DNA of 54,268 nt, taken from JAUILA01 sp964563925. GTDB taxonomy: Bacteria; Bacteroidota; Bacteroidia; Cytophagales; Cyclobacteriaceae. The notes beneath the pieces were generated by a model. The model made no database searches and had not been told where the DNA came from. It saw only the letters and a program-made list of their open reading frames with translations. Shown here in pieces: positions 41,519-49,699 of the stretch. Made by a program: the position numbers and the translations under genes. The first letter of the stretch is position 1. Every line of letters starts with the position of its first letter. Where the stretch lies: positions 1-54,268 of the forward strand of contig CAZLZD010000029.1 of NCBI GenBank assembly GCA_964563925.1, written 5' to 3'.

Positions 41519-42667
41519 TTAAAATGGTTGGTACTTAACAAATGCTACTACCAACATAAAAGGCATCAATTCTGTGGCGCAAAGGTAGGAAAATAAATGT
41601 AAAATAGCGTAGGGGGCTGAATTCATTAATTTAAAATATATAACGCCCGCCCGCAGGAAATATAAGCCGCTGAGAATAAAAACAAGGCTGTAATAGAAGG
41701 ATTCGGTCTTCACCCCCAGGGTTACGAAAGTCACCAGCACCAGTGCCACCACCACCATATAAAGCACCAGCCCGATCCGGATATAATTGTAGTAATGGTT
41801 ATTGAGAAAACCGGGTATCCTGAACATCGTTTTAAATCCGCTTACCAGGATATACTTGACAAAAATTATCGCCATCAGGATGAGGCTCACCTCCGCCCAG
41901 GTCAGTATCCCGCCCCAGAAATCATTGAACTGAAACAGCGTCAGCCTCAAATGCATCCCGGAAAGCTGGGCCAGCATAAGCACCACCCAGGCGCCAAGCA
42001 TGCTGTAAAACAAGTAAAACAAAAGGTTCACGCTGGACAACGGACGCGTCTTCATCAGGTTTTCATCCACTTCCCTGAGGCTGAATCCCCGGCTTACACG
42101 CAGAAATTCCAGCGTCGTCTTGGGATAATAATAATACAGGGCCGCCAGGTAACTGAGTAAAATAAACAGGCTTACCAGCATTACATCTTTAAGCTGGTTC
42201 TGCTCGCGTGAGGCAATCAAAACCTGCTCCGATCGCATTCGTGAAACCATCTCATCTTCCAGATCACGGTAAATACCCGTGGAGACACGGTACGGGTTCA
42301 ATGGCTCGCGGTAAAGCGTCAGGATAAACTGCTCCCCGTACAAGTCCTCCAGGCTGTCCAGACTGTATTCCACTCTTCCCTCAATCCGGTCGATGAGGGT
42401 ACTGCCCATAAACAATGAGATGTCTTCCGTGGAGGTGATCACAAGGCGTGTCCCCCCGAATGCCGCAGCTTTTACCGGAATGTGAAGAATATTACCCTGG
42501 AATTCCTTTTTATCAAGTACCGGGACAAGTCCGTCCTCCCCTGCACTGACCAGCCATTCCTCTTCCAGGTCCTTTACCAGTAACAACGTATCGCCCGGCG
42601 CGGCCGAGCCAGGGAATATCCCGGCGAAAAGCAGGGTCGCTACGAGTATTTGCCTAAAAAAATTCAC
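41519..42667 (-). CDS. DUF4271 multi-pass membrane protein
   Basis: A 382-residue protein with a signal peptide (about 1-23), a beta-rich periplasmic part to about residue 150, and six or more transmembrane helices in the C-terminal half (from VMLVSLFILLSYLAALYYYY). It has no known catalytic motif. The DUF4271 family is conserved beside hemD and the gld operon in Bacteroidota, and some workers expect a link with gliding or secretion, but no activity is established. The start is a GTG at 42667, 11 bases from the preceding gene. Assignment rests on position and topology. Confidence 0.7.
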   Translation of the reverse strand: MNFFRQILVATLLFAGIFPGSAAPGDTLLLVKDLEEEWLVSAGEDGLVPVLDKKEFQGNILHIPVKAAAFGGTRLVITSTEDISLFMGSTLIDRIEGRVEYSLDSLEDLYGEQFILTLYREPLNPYRVSTGIYRDLEDEMVSRMRSEQVLIASREQNQLKDVMLVSLFILLSYLAALYYYYPKTTLEFLRVSRGFSLREVDENLMKTRPLSSVNLLFYLFYSMLGAWVVLMLAQLSGMHLRLTLFQFNDFWGGILTWAEVSLILMAIIFVKYILVSGFKTMFRIPGFLNNHYYNYIRIGLVLYMVVVALVLVTFVTLGVKTESFYYSLVFILSGLYFLRAGVIYFKLMNSAPYAILHLFSYLCATELMPFMLVVAFVKYQPF

Positions 42668-42678
42668 ACCGCAATTTA

Positions 42679-44400
42679 TCAGAATTTGGCTATATAACCG
42701 AAATGAAATTTCGAAAGACTGAAATTGACCGGCTGACCGGCAGTTCTTCCCAATGCATAGGCAAGCTGAAGATCCCCGCCCCCGGTGCGTAAGGTAAGCC
42801 CGGCACCGAATCCGGTGGGGTAACGTACCGGCGTACCGGCCAGCTCATTTCGGATCATCCCCTGGTCTATAAATAAGAAGATGTAGGAGAATGTCTCAAA
42901 AAAGAGCTGATATTCCAGTGTCAACGTGGCAAAAGAGGATGTAAAGAAATTATTCTCCGTGAACCCTCGGAAACTCCGGATTCCGCCAAGTCGAAATAGG
43001 TCATTCAGGAATAGCTGGTCATCTTCCACAAATCCTGCGTGAGCCCGGATAAACCACAAGCTGCTTCGCCCCGCCTGCAGTCCCAGCCGGGCATCCAGTT
43101 CGCCCGTCACCTGCAACGTCTTAAGATCCTCCCCTTCATATACCTCTTCCGGAATATCCGAATTCCGCCGGATCTCCTTGTCCCCAAGTGCCCCGCGCAC
43201 CTCCACCATCCAGCCCTTATTGTCAGACCATCCGTCCTCCAGCAGGGAGGCATTGTATTCCAATCCATAATAATTCACGTTCAGGTCAGCAATCTCCGGC
43301 AGCTCGGTAATCCCCTCAAAATCATTCCCCGACAACAGGCGCGTCCGTTTTAAACGTGTAAATACAGAAAATTCATGAATCCCCCGGTTCAGGCCGAGGG
43401 CCAGGTGAAAATGACGGTTAATGAACGTACTGTCTTCCTTGAGCAGTTCGAAGGACCCGGAAAAATGGATTGGTGATCGCAGCACATTCGGATGGCGGTA
43501 CCCTACCGCCAGTGTCTGGGAAAGAGGCTTGACCCGCTGCCAGCGCAGATCGAGCTGCTTGCCGGCATTAAAAAGGTTGGCCAGGGAAAGGTCAAGTTCG
43601 CCGGTCACCCGCAATCCGCCATCATTTTCTTCATTCGGAAGGAACCCCACCACCCCGTCGACCCGGTTGGAAGGCACCCGCTCCACCGGCAGGTAGAGTC
43701 TTGCCGACTCGTTCTGAAACGTCATGGTTGGTTCACCATTCAGTTTCATAAACGACAAACGCCGTATCCTTCCCCTTACCCGGTCGACGGCCTCCTGATC
43801 GTACCGTGTTCCAGGCACCAGGTTTAAGTAACTCATCAGCCAGGCCGTCTTTACCTCCGTAAACCCCTGGAGACGCAGACTGTCGAAGACGATTTCCGGA
43901 CCGGGGTCATATGTCAAGGTCCCGTGGACCTGCTGCCCGCTGACCCGCACAGAATCAAGCCAGACCGCGGCAAAAGGAAACCCATTGGCTTCACTGTACG
44001 ATACGATCTGGTCAAACAACCGCTGCAGCTCATTGATACGCAATGGACTGGAGGTAAAATCCCGTTCCCGGTATCCCGACCGGGAAAGGATGACTTCGGG
44101 CACATCCCCGGGTTTAAGGCGGGTCCACGCATACCGCGGCCCGATATACAGGGTGCCAGTGCGTATCGAATCATTCTCCCGCACCATACCATAGGAAGCC
44201 GCCAGGTAGCCGTCATAGTGTAAAACCCCCATCAGCTCCTTCATCCGACGGTGAAGGACCGAATCACTGCCTTGTTTCGGCAGCTCCAGGGACGGAGCTA
44301 CCGTATCCGGATCACCCAGGACCTGCCAGGAAACGGCCTGTGCCGCGAGCATGCCCGGGATAAGGAAAAGGAACAATATGAGCACACGAAACCTGCGCAA
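42679..44400 (-). CDS. Omp85/BamA-TamA-like outer-membrane protein with POTRA region
   Basis: A protein of up to 573 residues with a signal peptide (cleavage near LAAQA), about two or three POTRA-like domains (about 70-250) and a 16-strand-type barrel. The barrel has the Omp85 hallmark GGIRSFRGFTE (VRGF/Y lid-lock motif, about residue 475) and ends in phenylalanine after KFHFGYIAKF. The family inserts or translocates proteins at the outer membrane; the exact client is unknown. The farthest start is a TTG at 44400, with a GTG at 44385 (residue 6) as an alternative nearer the shared divergent promoter region. It heads the minus-strand block ending in gldN. Confidence 0.8.
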   Translation of the reverse strand: MRRFRVLILFLFLIPGMLAAQAVSWQVLGDPDTVAPSLELPKQGSDSVLHRRMKELMGVLHYDGYLAASYGMVRENDSIRTGTLYIGPRYAWTRLKPGDVPEVILSRSGYRERDFTSSPLRINELQRLFDQIVSYSEANGFPFAAVWLDSVRVSGQQVHGTLTYDPGPEIVFDSLRLQGFTEVKTAWLMSYLNLVPGTRYDQEAVDRVRGRIRRLSFMKLNGEPTMTFQNESARLYLPVERVPSNRVDGVVGFLPNEENDGGLRVTGELDLSLANLFNAGKQLDLRWQRVKPLSQTLAVGYRHPNVLRSPIHFSGSFELLKEDSTFINRHFHLALGLNRGIHEFSVFTRLKRTRLLSGNDFEGITELPEIADLNVNYYGLEYNASLLEDGWSDNKGWMVEVRGALGDKEIRRNSDIPEEVYEGEDLKTLQVTGELDARLGLQAGRSSLWFIRAHAGFVEDDQLFLNDLFRLGGIRSFRGFTENNFFTSSFATLTLEYQLFFETFSYIFLFIDQGMIRNELAGTPVRYPTGFGAGLTLRTGGGDLQLAYALGRTAGQPVNFSLSKFHFGYIAKF

Positions 44401-44407
44401 ATTACCG

Positions 44408-44415
44408 TAGTTTTG
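44408..44415 (+). promoter_or_regulatory. Bacteroidota -7 box (TAGTTTTG) for hemW
   Basis: TAGTTTTG matches TAnnTTTG exactly, 29 bases before the TTG start at 44445. It lies in the 44-base divergent gap with the Omp85-like gene. Confidence 0.45.
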
Positions 44416-44444
44416 TCTGTACTAAATTGTGAAATTTACCCGAC

Positions 44445-45581
44445 TTGGCAGGTATCTACATCCATATTCCCTTTTGCAAGCAGGCGTGCCATTACTGCGA
44501 CTTTCATTTCAGTACCAACCTTTCCTACCGCAACCGGATGGCCCGTTGCCTGGGCCGGGAGCTCGCAAGCCGGAGTTCCTTCCTGGAGAATGAACCGGTG
44601 TCGACCATTTATTTCGGCGGCGGAACGCCAAGCCTGCTGGAAACAGAAGAATTGTACCGCCTGCTGGAACTGATCGGCACGCACTACGACGTAACAGGCG
44701 ATCCCGAGATTACGCTCGAAGCGAACCCGGATGACCTGACCCCCGACAAGCTGAAAGGCCTGCGCGAGTCGGGCATTAACCGGCTCAGTATCGGGCTGCA
44801 GACCTTTGATGATGACCTGCTGAAATACCTTAACCGGGCCCATGACCGCAATCAGGGCCTCGCATCGGTAAGTAAAGCCCGGGAGGCTGGTTTTGATAAC
44901 CTCAGTGTTGACCTGATCTATGCCATCCCGGATGAGAAGGGAGATCGCCTGGAGAATGACCTGCAACAGCTCACTGCCCTTGATGTCCCGCATGTCTCCA
45001 CGTACTGCCTCACAATCGAGCCAGGCACCGCCTTCGGGAACTGGTACCGGAAAGGGAAGCTTACCCCGGTACCGGATGATCAGGCAGCAAATGATTACGA
45101 AAGGATCATGAACCACCTGTGCGGACAGGGATATGCGCATTACGAAATATCCAGTTTTGCCCGCCCTGGTTTTCACTCCAGGCATAACTCGGCCTACTGG
45201 CAACAGAAGAAATACCTCGGGATCGGTCCGGGTGCGCACTCCTATGACCTGAAATCCCGACGGTACAATGTTTCCAATAATGCGAAGTATATGCTGGGAA
45301 TAGAAAACGGGGAGCCGGTGTTCGGCGAAGAATTGCTTTCTCCCACCGACCAGCTGAACGAATTCCTGTTGTTGTCGCTTCGTACCAGCACCGGGATTGA
45401 TCTTGAAAAACTGACCTCTCAGTTTGGGTTTAACCTGCTGGAATCGGCACAAGACTATGTGAACCGGCTCCGGTCGGAGAATCTGGTCCTACTGGCAGAT
45501 AATCACCTGAGGCTTACCGGCAAGGGAAAATTGCTGGCCGATCAGATTGCCGAAGATCTTTTTCAGGTCGATCCCGATTAA
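44445..45581 (+). CDS. hemW: Radical SAM heme chaperone HemW
   Basis: A 378-residue HemN/HemW-type radical SAM protein. The cluster motif is CKQACHYCDF (CxxxCxxC) directly after GIYIHIPF. It also has FGGGTPSLLE, LSIGLQTFDDDLL and GPGAHSYDL. The shape and length match HemW, which inserts heme, rather than the longer HemN oxidase, but the families are often confused. The start is a TTG at 44445; the frame is closed by TGA at 44430-44432 and no ATG or GTG lies between. The N-terminus MAGIYIHIPF agrees with homologues, so the rare start is well supported. Confidence 0.9.
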   Translation: MAGIYIHIPFCKQACHYCDFHFSTNLSYRNRMARCLGRELASRSSFLENEPVSTIYFGGGTPSLLETEELYRLLELIGTHYDVTGDPEITLEANPDDLTPDKLKGLRESGINRLSIGLQTFDDDLLKYLNRAHDRNQGLASVSKAREAGFDNLSVDLIYAIPDEKGDRLENDLQQLTALDVPHVSTYCLTIEPGTAFGNWYRKGKLTPVPDDQAANDYERIMNHLCGQGYAHYEISSFARPGFHSRHNSAYWQQKKYLGIGPGAHSYDLKSRRYNVSNNAKYMLGIENGEPVFGEELLSPTDQLNEFLLLSLRTSTGIDLEKLTSQFGFNLLESAQDYVNRLRSENLVLLADNHLRLTGKGKLLADQIAEDLFQVDPD

Positions 45582-45619
45582 ATCTGGGAAAAGATAAAAT
45601 TATTGCTTTTTTTGCACCC

Positions 45620-45991
45620 ATGACGAGTGACGAGAAAAAGGCTTATATGCTGTTGAAGTCAGTGATATTTCACTACCACGGACTGGACAAGGAAGAGATG
45701 GTAAACCTTCAGGAAACAGCTGACAAGCTCGATGCCCATGATGAACTCGCCTGGGCAAATACCTTCATCAGCGAGGATTATTTCAATTCGTTTGAACGCG
45801 CGAGAGAATACTTGAATGGCCTGGTGGGCGGTTTTCCGCTCGAAAAGCGCATCGACCTGATCAAAATGGTCTGGGAAGCCAACCAGTTGAAAGGCTATGT
45901 CACCGAATTCGAAGCCGCATCCGTTATCAAGATTGCCAAAGACTGGAAAGTGGAGAATGCCCTGCTCCGGATTATCGAGGAAGGGAATTAG
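45620..45991 (+). CDS. TerB-like helical protein, function unknown
   Basis: A 123-residue, all-helical, acidic cytosolic protein with no membrane segment. The pattern of helices (KKAYMLLKSVIFHYHGLDKE, then YLNGLVGGFPLEKRIDLIKM and FEAASVIKIAKDWK) resembles the TerB tellurite-resistance fold seen in Bacteroidota hypothetical proteins; no metal ligands are obvious. It starts at an ATG 38 bases after hemW and may be co-transcribed. A T-rich stretch ending TTTGC lies just upstream of the ATG. Its TAG overlaps the stop of the SRPBCC remnant in TTAG (45988-45991). Confidence 0.5.
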   Translation: MTSDEKKAYMLLKSVIFHYHGLDKEEMVNLQETADKLDAHDELAWANTFISEDYFNSFERAREYLNGLVGGFPLEKRIDLIKMVWEANQLKGYVTEFEAASVIKIAKDWKVENALLRIIEEGN

Positions 45992-46170
45992 ACATATTTT
46001 TTCTTCACACCTACGGTTTCATTCAGTCCGATTAGTCCGGATGTCACCCCGGAAATTGCTTTTTCATTGGTTTGCTCCGTGGATATCTTATGCAGGTCAA
46101 TACTCCTGGCAAGATCAAAACAGCGCTCCACGGGAGCATTAATCCAGGTGTCAAGAATGATGCGTGGCAT
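45988..46170 (-). pseudogene. Truncated SRPBCC-domain protein (N-terminal remnant)
   Basis: Sixty codons from an ATG at 46170. Residues 1-53 match the start of an SRPBCC/START-like protein: PRIILDTWINAPVERCFDLA, then SIDLHKISTEQT and GLIGLNETV. Full family members run to about 150 residues; here the frame turns into GVKKKYV and stops. No remaining part was found nearby, as the next DNA is the TerB-like gene. A 3' deletion is the simplest reading. The fragment lacks most of the ligand-binding beta sheet, so function is doubtful. Confidence 0.7.
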
Positions 46171-46203
46171 AATAACCTGGTGGGTAAATCGTAAATGATA
46201 TTC

Positions 46204-47640
46204 TCAATCAAGCGACTGATCCACCGGACGGAGCACACCTCCCCGCATCACATGCGTGGTTGTCCGCACATTTGAAATATTCTCTGAGGGATCTTTCTCC
46301 ATGATTATCAGGTCGGCCATCTTCCCTGCTTCCAGGGTGCCGAAATCATCCAGCCGCTGCATGGCCCTGGCTCCGTTCCGCGTAGCCATGACGATCAGGT
46401 CTTCGGGGGCAATGCCCGCTTCCTGCATTTCTTCCAGTTCGTCGTAATAGGATAACCCGTGGAAGGTACCCGGATTCCCGGCATCGGTGCCTACCACGAT
46501 CTCACCCCCGGCTTCATAGACTCTCCTGAGATTTTCATGCATGGTTTGGGTCCGCTCAGCCAGCACCGGAACCCTGGCCTCCGCCCGCTGTTTCAGTGCA
46601 ACGGTATCCGTCAGAAAACGGTACGAGACCGCATTCTCAAGCAAATTGCGCGTATCCTCATCCATTGCCCCCTGCGGGTCATTCAGGACAAATGGCTTTT
46701 CGCCCAGTACGGCACGCATGGCTACCACATAATTGCGCGACACCTGGAGCGTGGGATTATACAGGGTATTATTTTCTTTCATCATCTGAAGGAATTCTTC
46801 GTCGACCAGGGTGTCATCCACGCTGTGCACCAACAGCCTGGCCCCCAGACGCAGGGCCATCTTGGCCTGCTCAAGGGAAGTAGCATGGATGATCAGGCTG
46901 TTCCCAACCTTTTCCGTTTCATCCTGAACAGCCTTAATGTTTTTCACGAAGGCAGTATCCCCGGGGAAAAGACCCCAGATCTTGATTCCTGTGGCGCCAC
47001 GCCGGTTATTGGAACGTACATAGCGGCGGCCATCCTCAGCTGAGGACAAGGGATACATCACCGAATCCTCTTCTGTATTGAACCAGGCAATACGCTGGGC
47101 AGGAACCGCGGTGATCAGCGGTCCGGCAGCCGCGACATGCGGTGCCATCATGTCACTTTCGGCGGATTCCTGAAATTCCAGACTCCATGGTGCCCCGCCC
47201 ACATCATAAATGGCTGTGATACCCGAACGAAGATAGGTCTCATAATACCGTTCCGGGTGATTTTTCTGCGTTTGCTGTGCCGCGGCATAAGGGAGGGAGT
47301 CGGTGAGATCAAGTGCGTCCGGGCGACCGTCGAAAAACCCGGTCTGGGAAAAGTGGATGTGGGCATCAACTAACCCCGGCATGATGTACTTGCCCTCAAG
47401 GTCAATAACCTCCGCACCGTTGGGCAATTCGGCACCAGCCTCTGTAATTTCCAGGATTTCCCCGTTTCGGATGAGAATGTTTTTGCCGGTAAGCGTATTA
47501 CCGTTCCCGTCAAAGATAGTGGCGCCTGTCAGAACGGTCACATCGGAGGGTGTCTCAGACGTCTGATTACAGGCAGCAAGGAAGGAAATTACCAGAATAA
47601 CTAAAGCGGCGTTCCAATAACAGGCTGTGATTTTGTTCAT
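46204..47640 (-). CDS. Amidohydrolase-family lipoprotein
   Basis: A 478-residue metal-dependent hydrolase. The signal peptide ends in a lipobox (VISFLAACNQ), so it is probably membrane-attached in the periplasm. The TIM-barrel motifs are DAHIHFSQTG (first metal histidines), GATGIKIWG (carboxylated lysine), HATSLEQAK and LVHSVDDTL (histidines) and VVGTDAGNPG (aspartate). It resembles imidazolonepropionase-like and prolidase-like amidohydrolases common in Bacteroidota; substrate unknown, perhaps a dipeptide or cyclic amide. It lies upstream of the SRPBCC remnant on the same strand, 33 bases apart. The 231-base region upstream holds a REP-like element. Confidence 0.88.
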   Translation of the reverse strand: MNKITACYWNAALVILVISFLAACNQTSETPSDVTVLTGATIFDGNGNTLTGKNILIRNGEILEITEAGAELPNGAEVIDLEGKYIMPGLVDAHIHFSQTGFFDGRPDALDLTDSLPYAAAQQTQKNHPERYYETYLRSGITAIYDVGGAPWSLEFQESAESDMMAPHVAAAGPLITAVPAQRIAWFNTEEDSVMYPLSSAEDGRRYVRSNNRRGATGIKIWGLFPGDTAFVKNIKAVQDETEKVGNSLIIHATSLEQAKMALRLGARLLVHSVDDTLVDEEFLQMMKENNTLYNPTLQVSRNYVVAMRAVLGEKPFVLNDPQGAMDEDTRNLLENAVSYRFLTDTVALKQRAEARVPVLAERTQTMHENLRRVYEAGGEIVVGTDAGNPGTFHGLSYYDELEEMQEAGIAPEDLIVMATRNGARAMQRLDDFGTLEAGKMADLIIMEKDPSENISNVRTTTHVMRGGVLRPVDQSLD

Positions 47641-47772
47641 AATTCAGGATTCTTTAAGTCCCCCCAATATATGCATTACCTGAAAAAGACAACGATTAAT
47701 TTCAATTTACATGTACAGGTTTAATCTCTATCTCCCGACTTTCAACAATTAGCTATTGCAAAAGGTAAGATT

Positions 47773-47819
47773 AGGTCCTGATTCGAATCCGGCATCGCCG
47801 GATGTTGATCAGGATGACG
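47773..47819 (-). repeat. REP-like palindromic element, unit C
   Basis: Outer stem TCCTGAT (47776-47782) with ATCAGGA (47808-47814), identical to unit A; inner stem ATCCGGC (47787-47793) with GCCGGAT (47797-47803), shorter-looped than in A. It ends ATGACG, the reverse of the CGTCAT head. The inner loop differs from unit A (ATC against an eight-base loop), so structure is kept while sequence varies. Confidence 0.85.
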
Positions 47820-47848
47820 TACTATTTGCTCCTGGTCTTTGTCCTGAT

Positions 47849-47866
47849 CTTAGTCTTAGTCTTAGT
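47849..47866. repeat. Hexamer tandem repeat (CTTAGT, three copies)
   Basis: Three perfect CTTAGT units lie just downstream of the response-regulator stop (47872, minus strand), with a weaker AGTCT/AGACT stem next to it. No T tract follows, so a terminator is not supported. Confidence 0.6.
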
Positions 47867-47871
47867 CTCCC

Positions 47872-48603
47872 CTAAAGACTCATCATATCTTTAAACTTGG
47901 CTGCCTGGCGACGGCTCACCTCGACTTTGTCACCCCCGCGAAGGCGGACCATCAATCCGCCGTTAAACCAGGGTTCGATATTTTCCACCCAGCTCAGGTT
48001 AATGATATGCTTCCGGCTGGCCCGGAAGAAGCTGCGGTTGTCAAGTTTCTGGTCCAGCGCATTCAGCGATTTATGGATCATCGGCCGGTTATTGTCAAAA
48101 TAAACCTTGATGTAATTGCCGTCCGATTCAAACAACCGGATATTGGACAGGCTCACAAACCAGCATTTGTCCCCATCCTTGACAAAAACCTGGTCCTGCA
48201 GGGTAAGGGGCTTATCCTGGTTGACCTCATTTACCGGTTCGTCGTCTTCCTCGTCCCGGTCACCGTGCAATTTTTTGATGGTCTCGGCCAGACGGTCAGG
48301 CTGAACCGGCTTCAGCAGATAATCCAGGGCATTCACCTCAAATGCCTTCAGGGCAAATTCGTCATAGGCTGTGGTGAAGATCACCTTGGGCACCTTGTCC
48401 AGCTTATCGAGCAGGTCAAAACCGGTGCCGCCGGGCATCTGGATATCAAGGAAGACCAACTGCGGACTCTTTGCCGTGATTAATTCCTGGGCATCGTCAA
48501 TATTTGCCGCTTCTCCAATCACCTCAATTTCTTCATGTTCTTCCAGCAGGCTCGCGAGTTCCTTGCGTGCCAGCCGTTCATCATCAACTATTATTGCTTT
48601 CAT
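47872..48603 (-). CDS. LytTR-family response regulator
   Basis: A 243-residue regulator starting at an ATG at 48603 (an in-frame ATG at 48615 is an alternative). The receiver domain (about 1-118) has IIVDDERLARKEL, phospho-acceptor Asp in LVFLDIQMPGG and the lysine in LLKPVQPDR. The C-terminal LytTR DNA-binding domain (about 140-243) has LFESDGNYIKVYF, FFRASRKHIINLSWV and VSRRQAAKFKDMM. It overlaps the end of its kinase gene by 20 bases and is the obvious partner. LytTR regulators bind direct repeats near promoters; the targets are unknown. Confidence 0.9.
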   Translation of the reverse strand: MKAIIVDDERLARKELASLLEEHEEIEVIGEAANIDDAQELITAKSPQLVFLDIQMPGGTGFDLLDKLDKVPKVIFTTAYDEFALKAFEVNALDYLLKPVQPDRLAETIKKLHGDRDEEDDEPVNEVNQDKPLTLQDQVFVKDGDKCWFVSLSNIRLFESDGNYIKVYFDNNRPMIHKSLNALDQKLDNRSFFRASRKHIINLSWVENIEPWFNGGLMVRLRGGDKVEVSRRQAAKFKDMMSL

Positions 48604-49651
48604 ATGTCTCTGCATTTTTTGGGAGAATTAGCTCCGTCAATACCACATTGTTAGATTCGTTATCAATGGCAAAACCTGCCTGATTTCCATAAATAAGTTC
48701 CAGCCTTTTCTTTGTATTTATAATCCCAAGGCCAATTTTTCTCTTTCGGCGCGATCCGTTGATCCGCCTGTAATGGCCGCTGTTCCTGATTTCCACGTGT
48801 AAAAAATCATTCTCCACAAAGGTACGGATGCGGATCAGCCCCCCTTCCTTCAGCTGGGAGATCCCATGCTTGATTCCGTTCTCCACCAGGGTCTGCAGCA
48901 TCAGCGGCGGGACCTGAAATTCGGAAGAAGCCGGGTCAATGTCAAGATCGACCTTTAACCGTTCTTCGTACCGGATACTTTCCAGCCCGAGGTAGTTCTT
49001 CACGGTCCGCATCTCCTCGTCAAATTTAGTAAGACTTTTTTGTTCGGATACAAGCGTATTCCTCAGGATCATTGACAGCTGGGTGATGGCCATTTTGGAT
49101 TTTCCCGGATCTTCGTCGACCAGGGCCCGGATACTGTTGAGGGAATTAAATATGAAGTGCGGGTTAAGCTGGGATTTCAGGTTGTTCAGTTCTATTTCGT
49201 GCATAGCCGCCTGTCGCTGCAGGGTCAGATTGTACCGTTCGAAATAGTGGTAAATCAGATACGCCATGGTCCATACAAACGTAATCAGGGCATAAATTGA
49301 CGTAAGGCCAATAAAATTCGGGAGGTCGAAGGCCACAGAAACTTTGTATTCTCCAAATGGAATAGAAACGAGAACCCGGGAAAAGTAAACCAGGACAGCT
49401 ATAATCACCACACCCAGAAACGAGCGGGGAATCAGTCTTCTGAATTCCATCGCCAGCCACCCTGACGTGATCAGCCAGTTGCGGAAAAGATGGGTAAAGG
49501 CCAGGAAAAAGAATGCCTCAAGAATCAGGATTCCCATACGCGGACCATTCAGATAGTTTTCCGCCACAAACTGGTAGATCAACAGCTGGCTGATCGCGAA
49601 AATGGTCCACCCGCCCAGCTGAATTATCCAATAGAGCCTGATCTTGTTCAT
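48584..49651 (-). CDS. LytS/YehU-type sensor histidine kinase
   Basis: A 355-residue membrane kinase. Four transmembrane helices (about 9-30, 40-58, 75-95 and 118-138) precede a cytosolic His_kinase domain with phospho-acceptor His in SQLNPHFIFNSLNSIRAL, and an ATPase domain with NGIKHGISQL and the late IGLGIINTKKRLELIYG. The LytS group uses a PHFxFN motif rather than the canonical H-box. It is co-transcribed with the LytTR regulator downstream. A promoter box ends eight bases before the ATG. The signal is unknown. Confidence 0.9.
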   Translation of the reverse strand: MNKIRLYWIIQLGGWTIFAISQLLIYQFVAENYLNGPRMGILILEAFFFLAFTHLFRNWLITSGWLAMEFRRLIPRSFLGVVIIAVLVYFSRVLVSIPFGEYKVSVAFDLPNFIGLTSIYALITFVWTMAYLIYHYFERYNLTLQRQAAMHEIELNNLKSQLNPHFIFNSLNSIRALVDEDPGKSKMAITQLSMILRNTLVSEQKSLTKFDEEMRTVKNYLGLESIRYEERLKVDLDIDPASSEFQVPPLMLQTLVENGIKHGISQLKEGGLIRIRTFVENDFLHVEIRNSGHYRRINGSRRKRKIGLGIINTKKRLELIYGNQAGFAIDNESNNVVLTELILPKNAETYESNNS

Positions 49652-49658
49652 CTGAAAA

Positions 49659-49666
49659 CAAAAATA
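49659..49666 (-). promoter_or_regulatory. Bacteroidota -7 box (TATTTTTG) for the LytS/LytTR pair
   Basis: TATTTTTG on the minus strand matches TAnnTTTG exactly and ends seven bases before the ATG at 49651, implying a nearly leaderless message. Confidence 0.5.
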
Positions 49667-49699
49667 GGCATTTTCTCAGGGATTAAATGCAGATCCCTT

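Noticed and set aside
44436..45452. A 338-codon minus-strand open frame opposite hemW
   Set aside because: HemW is certain from the CxxxCxxC motif. The opposite frame shows no domain and no independent start signals.
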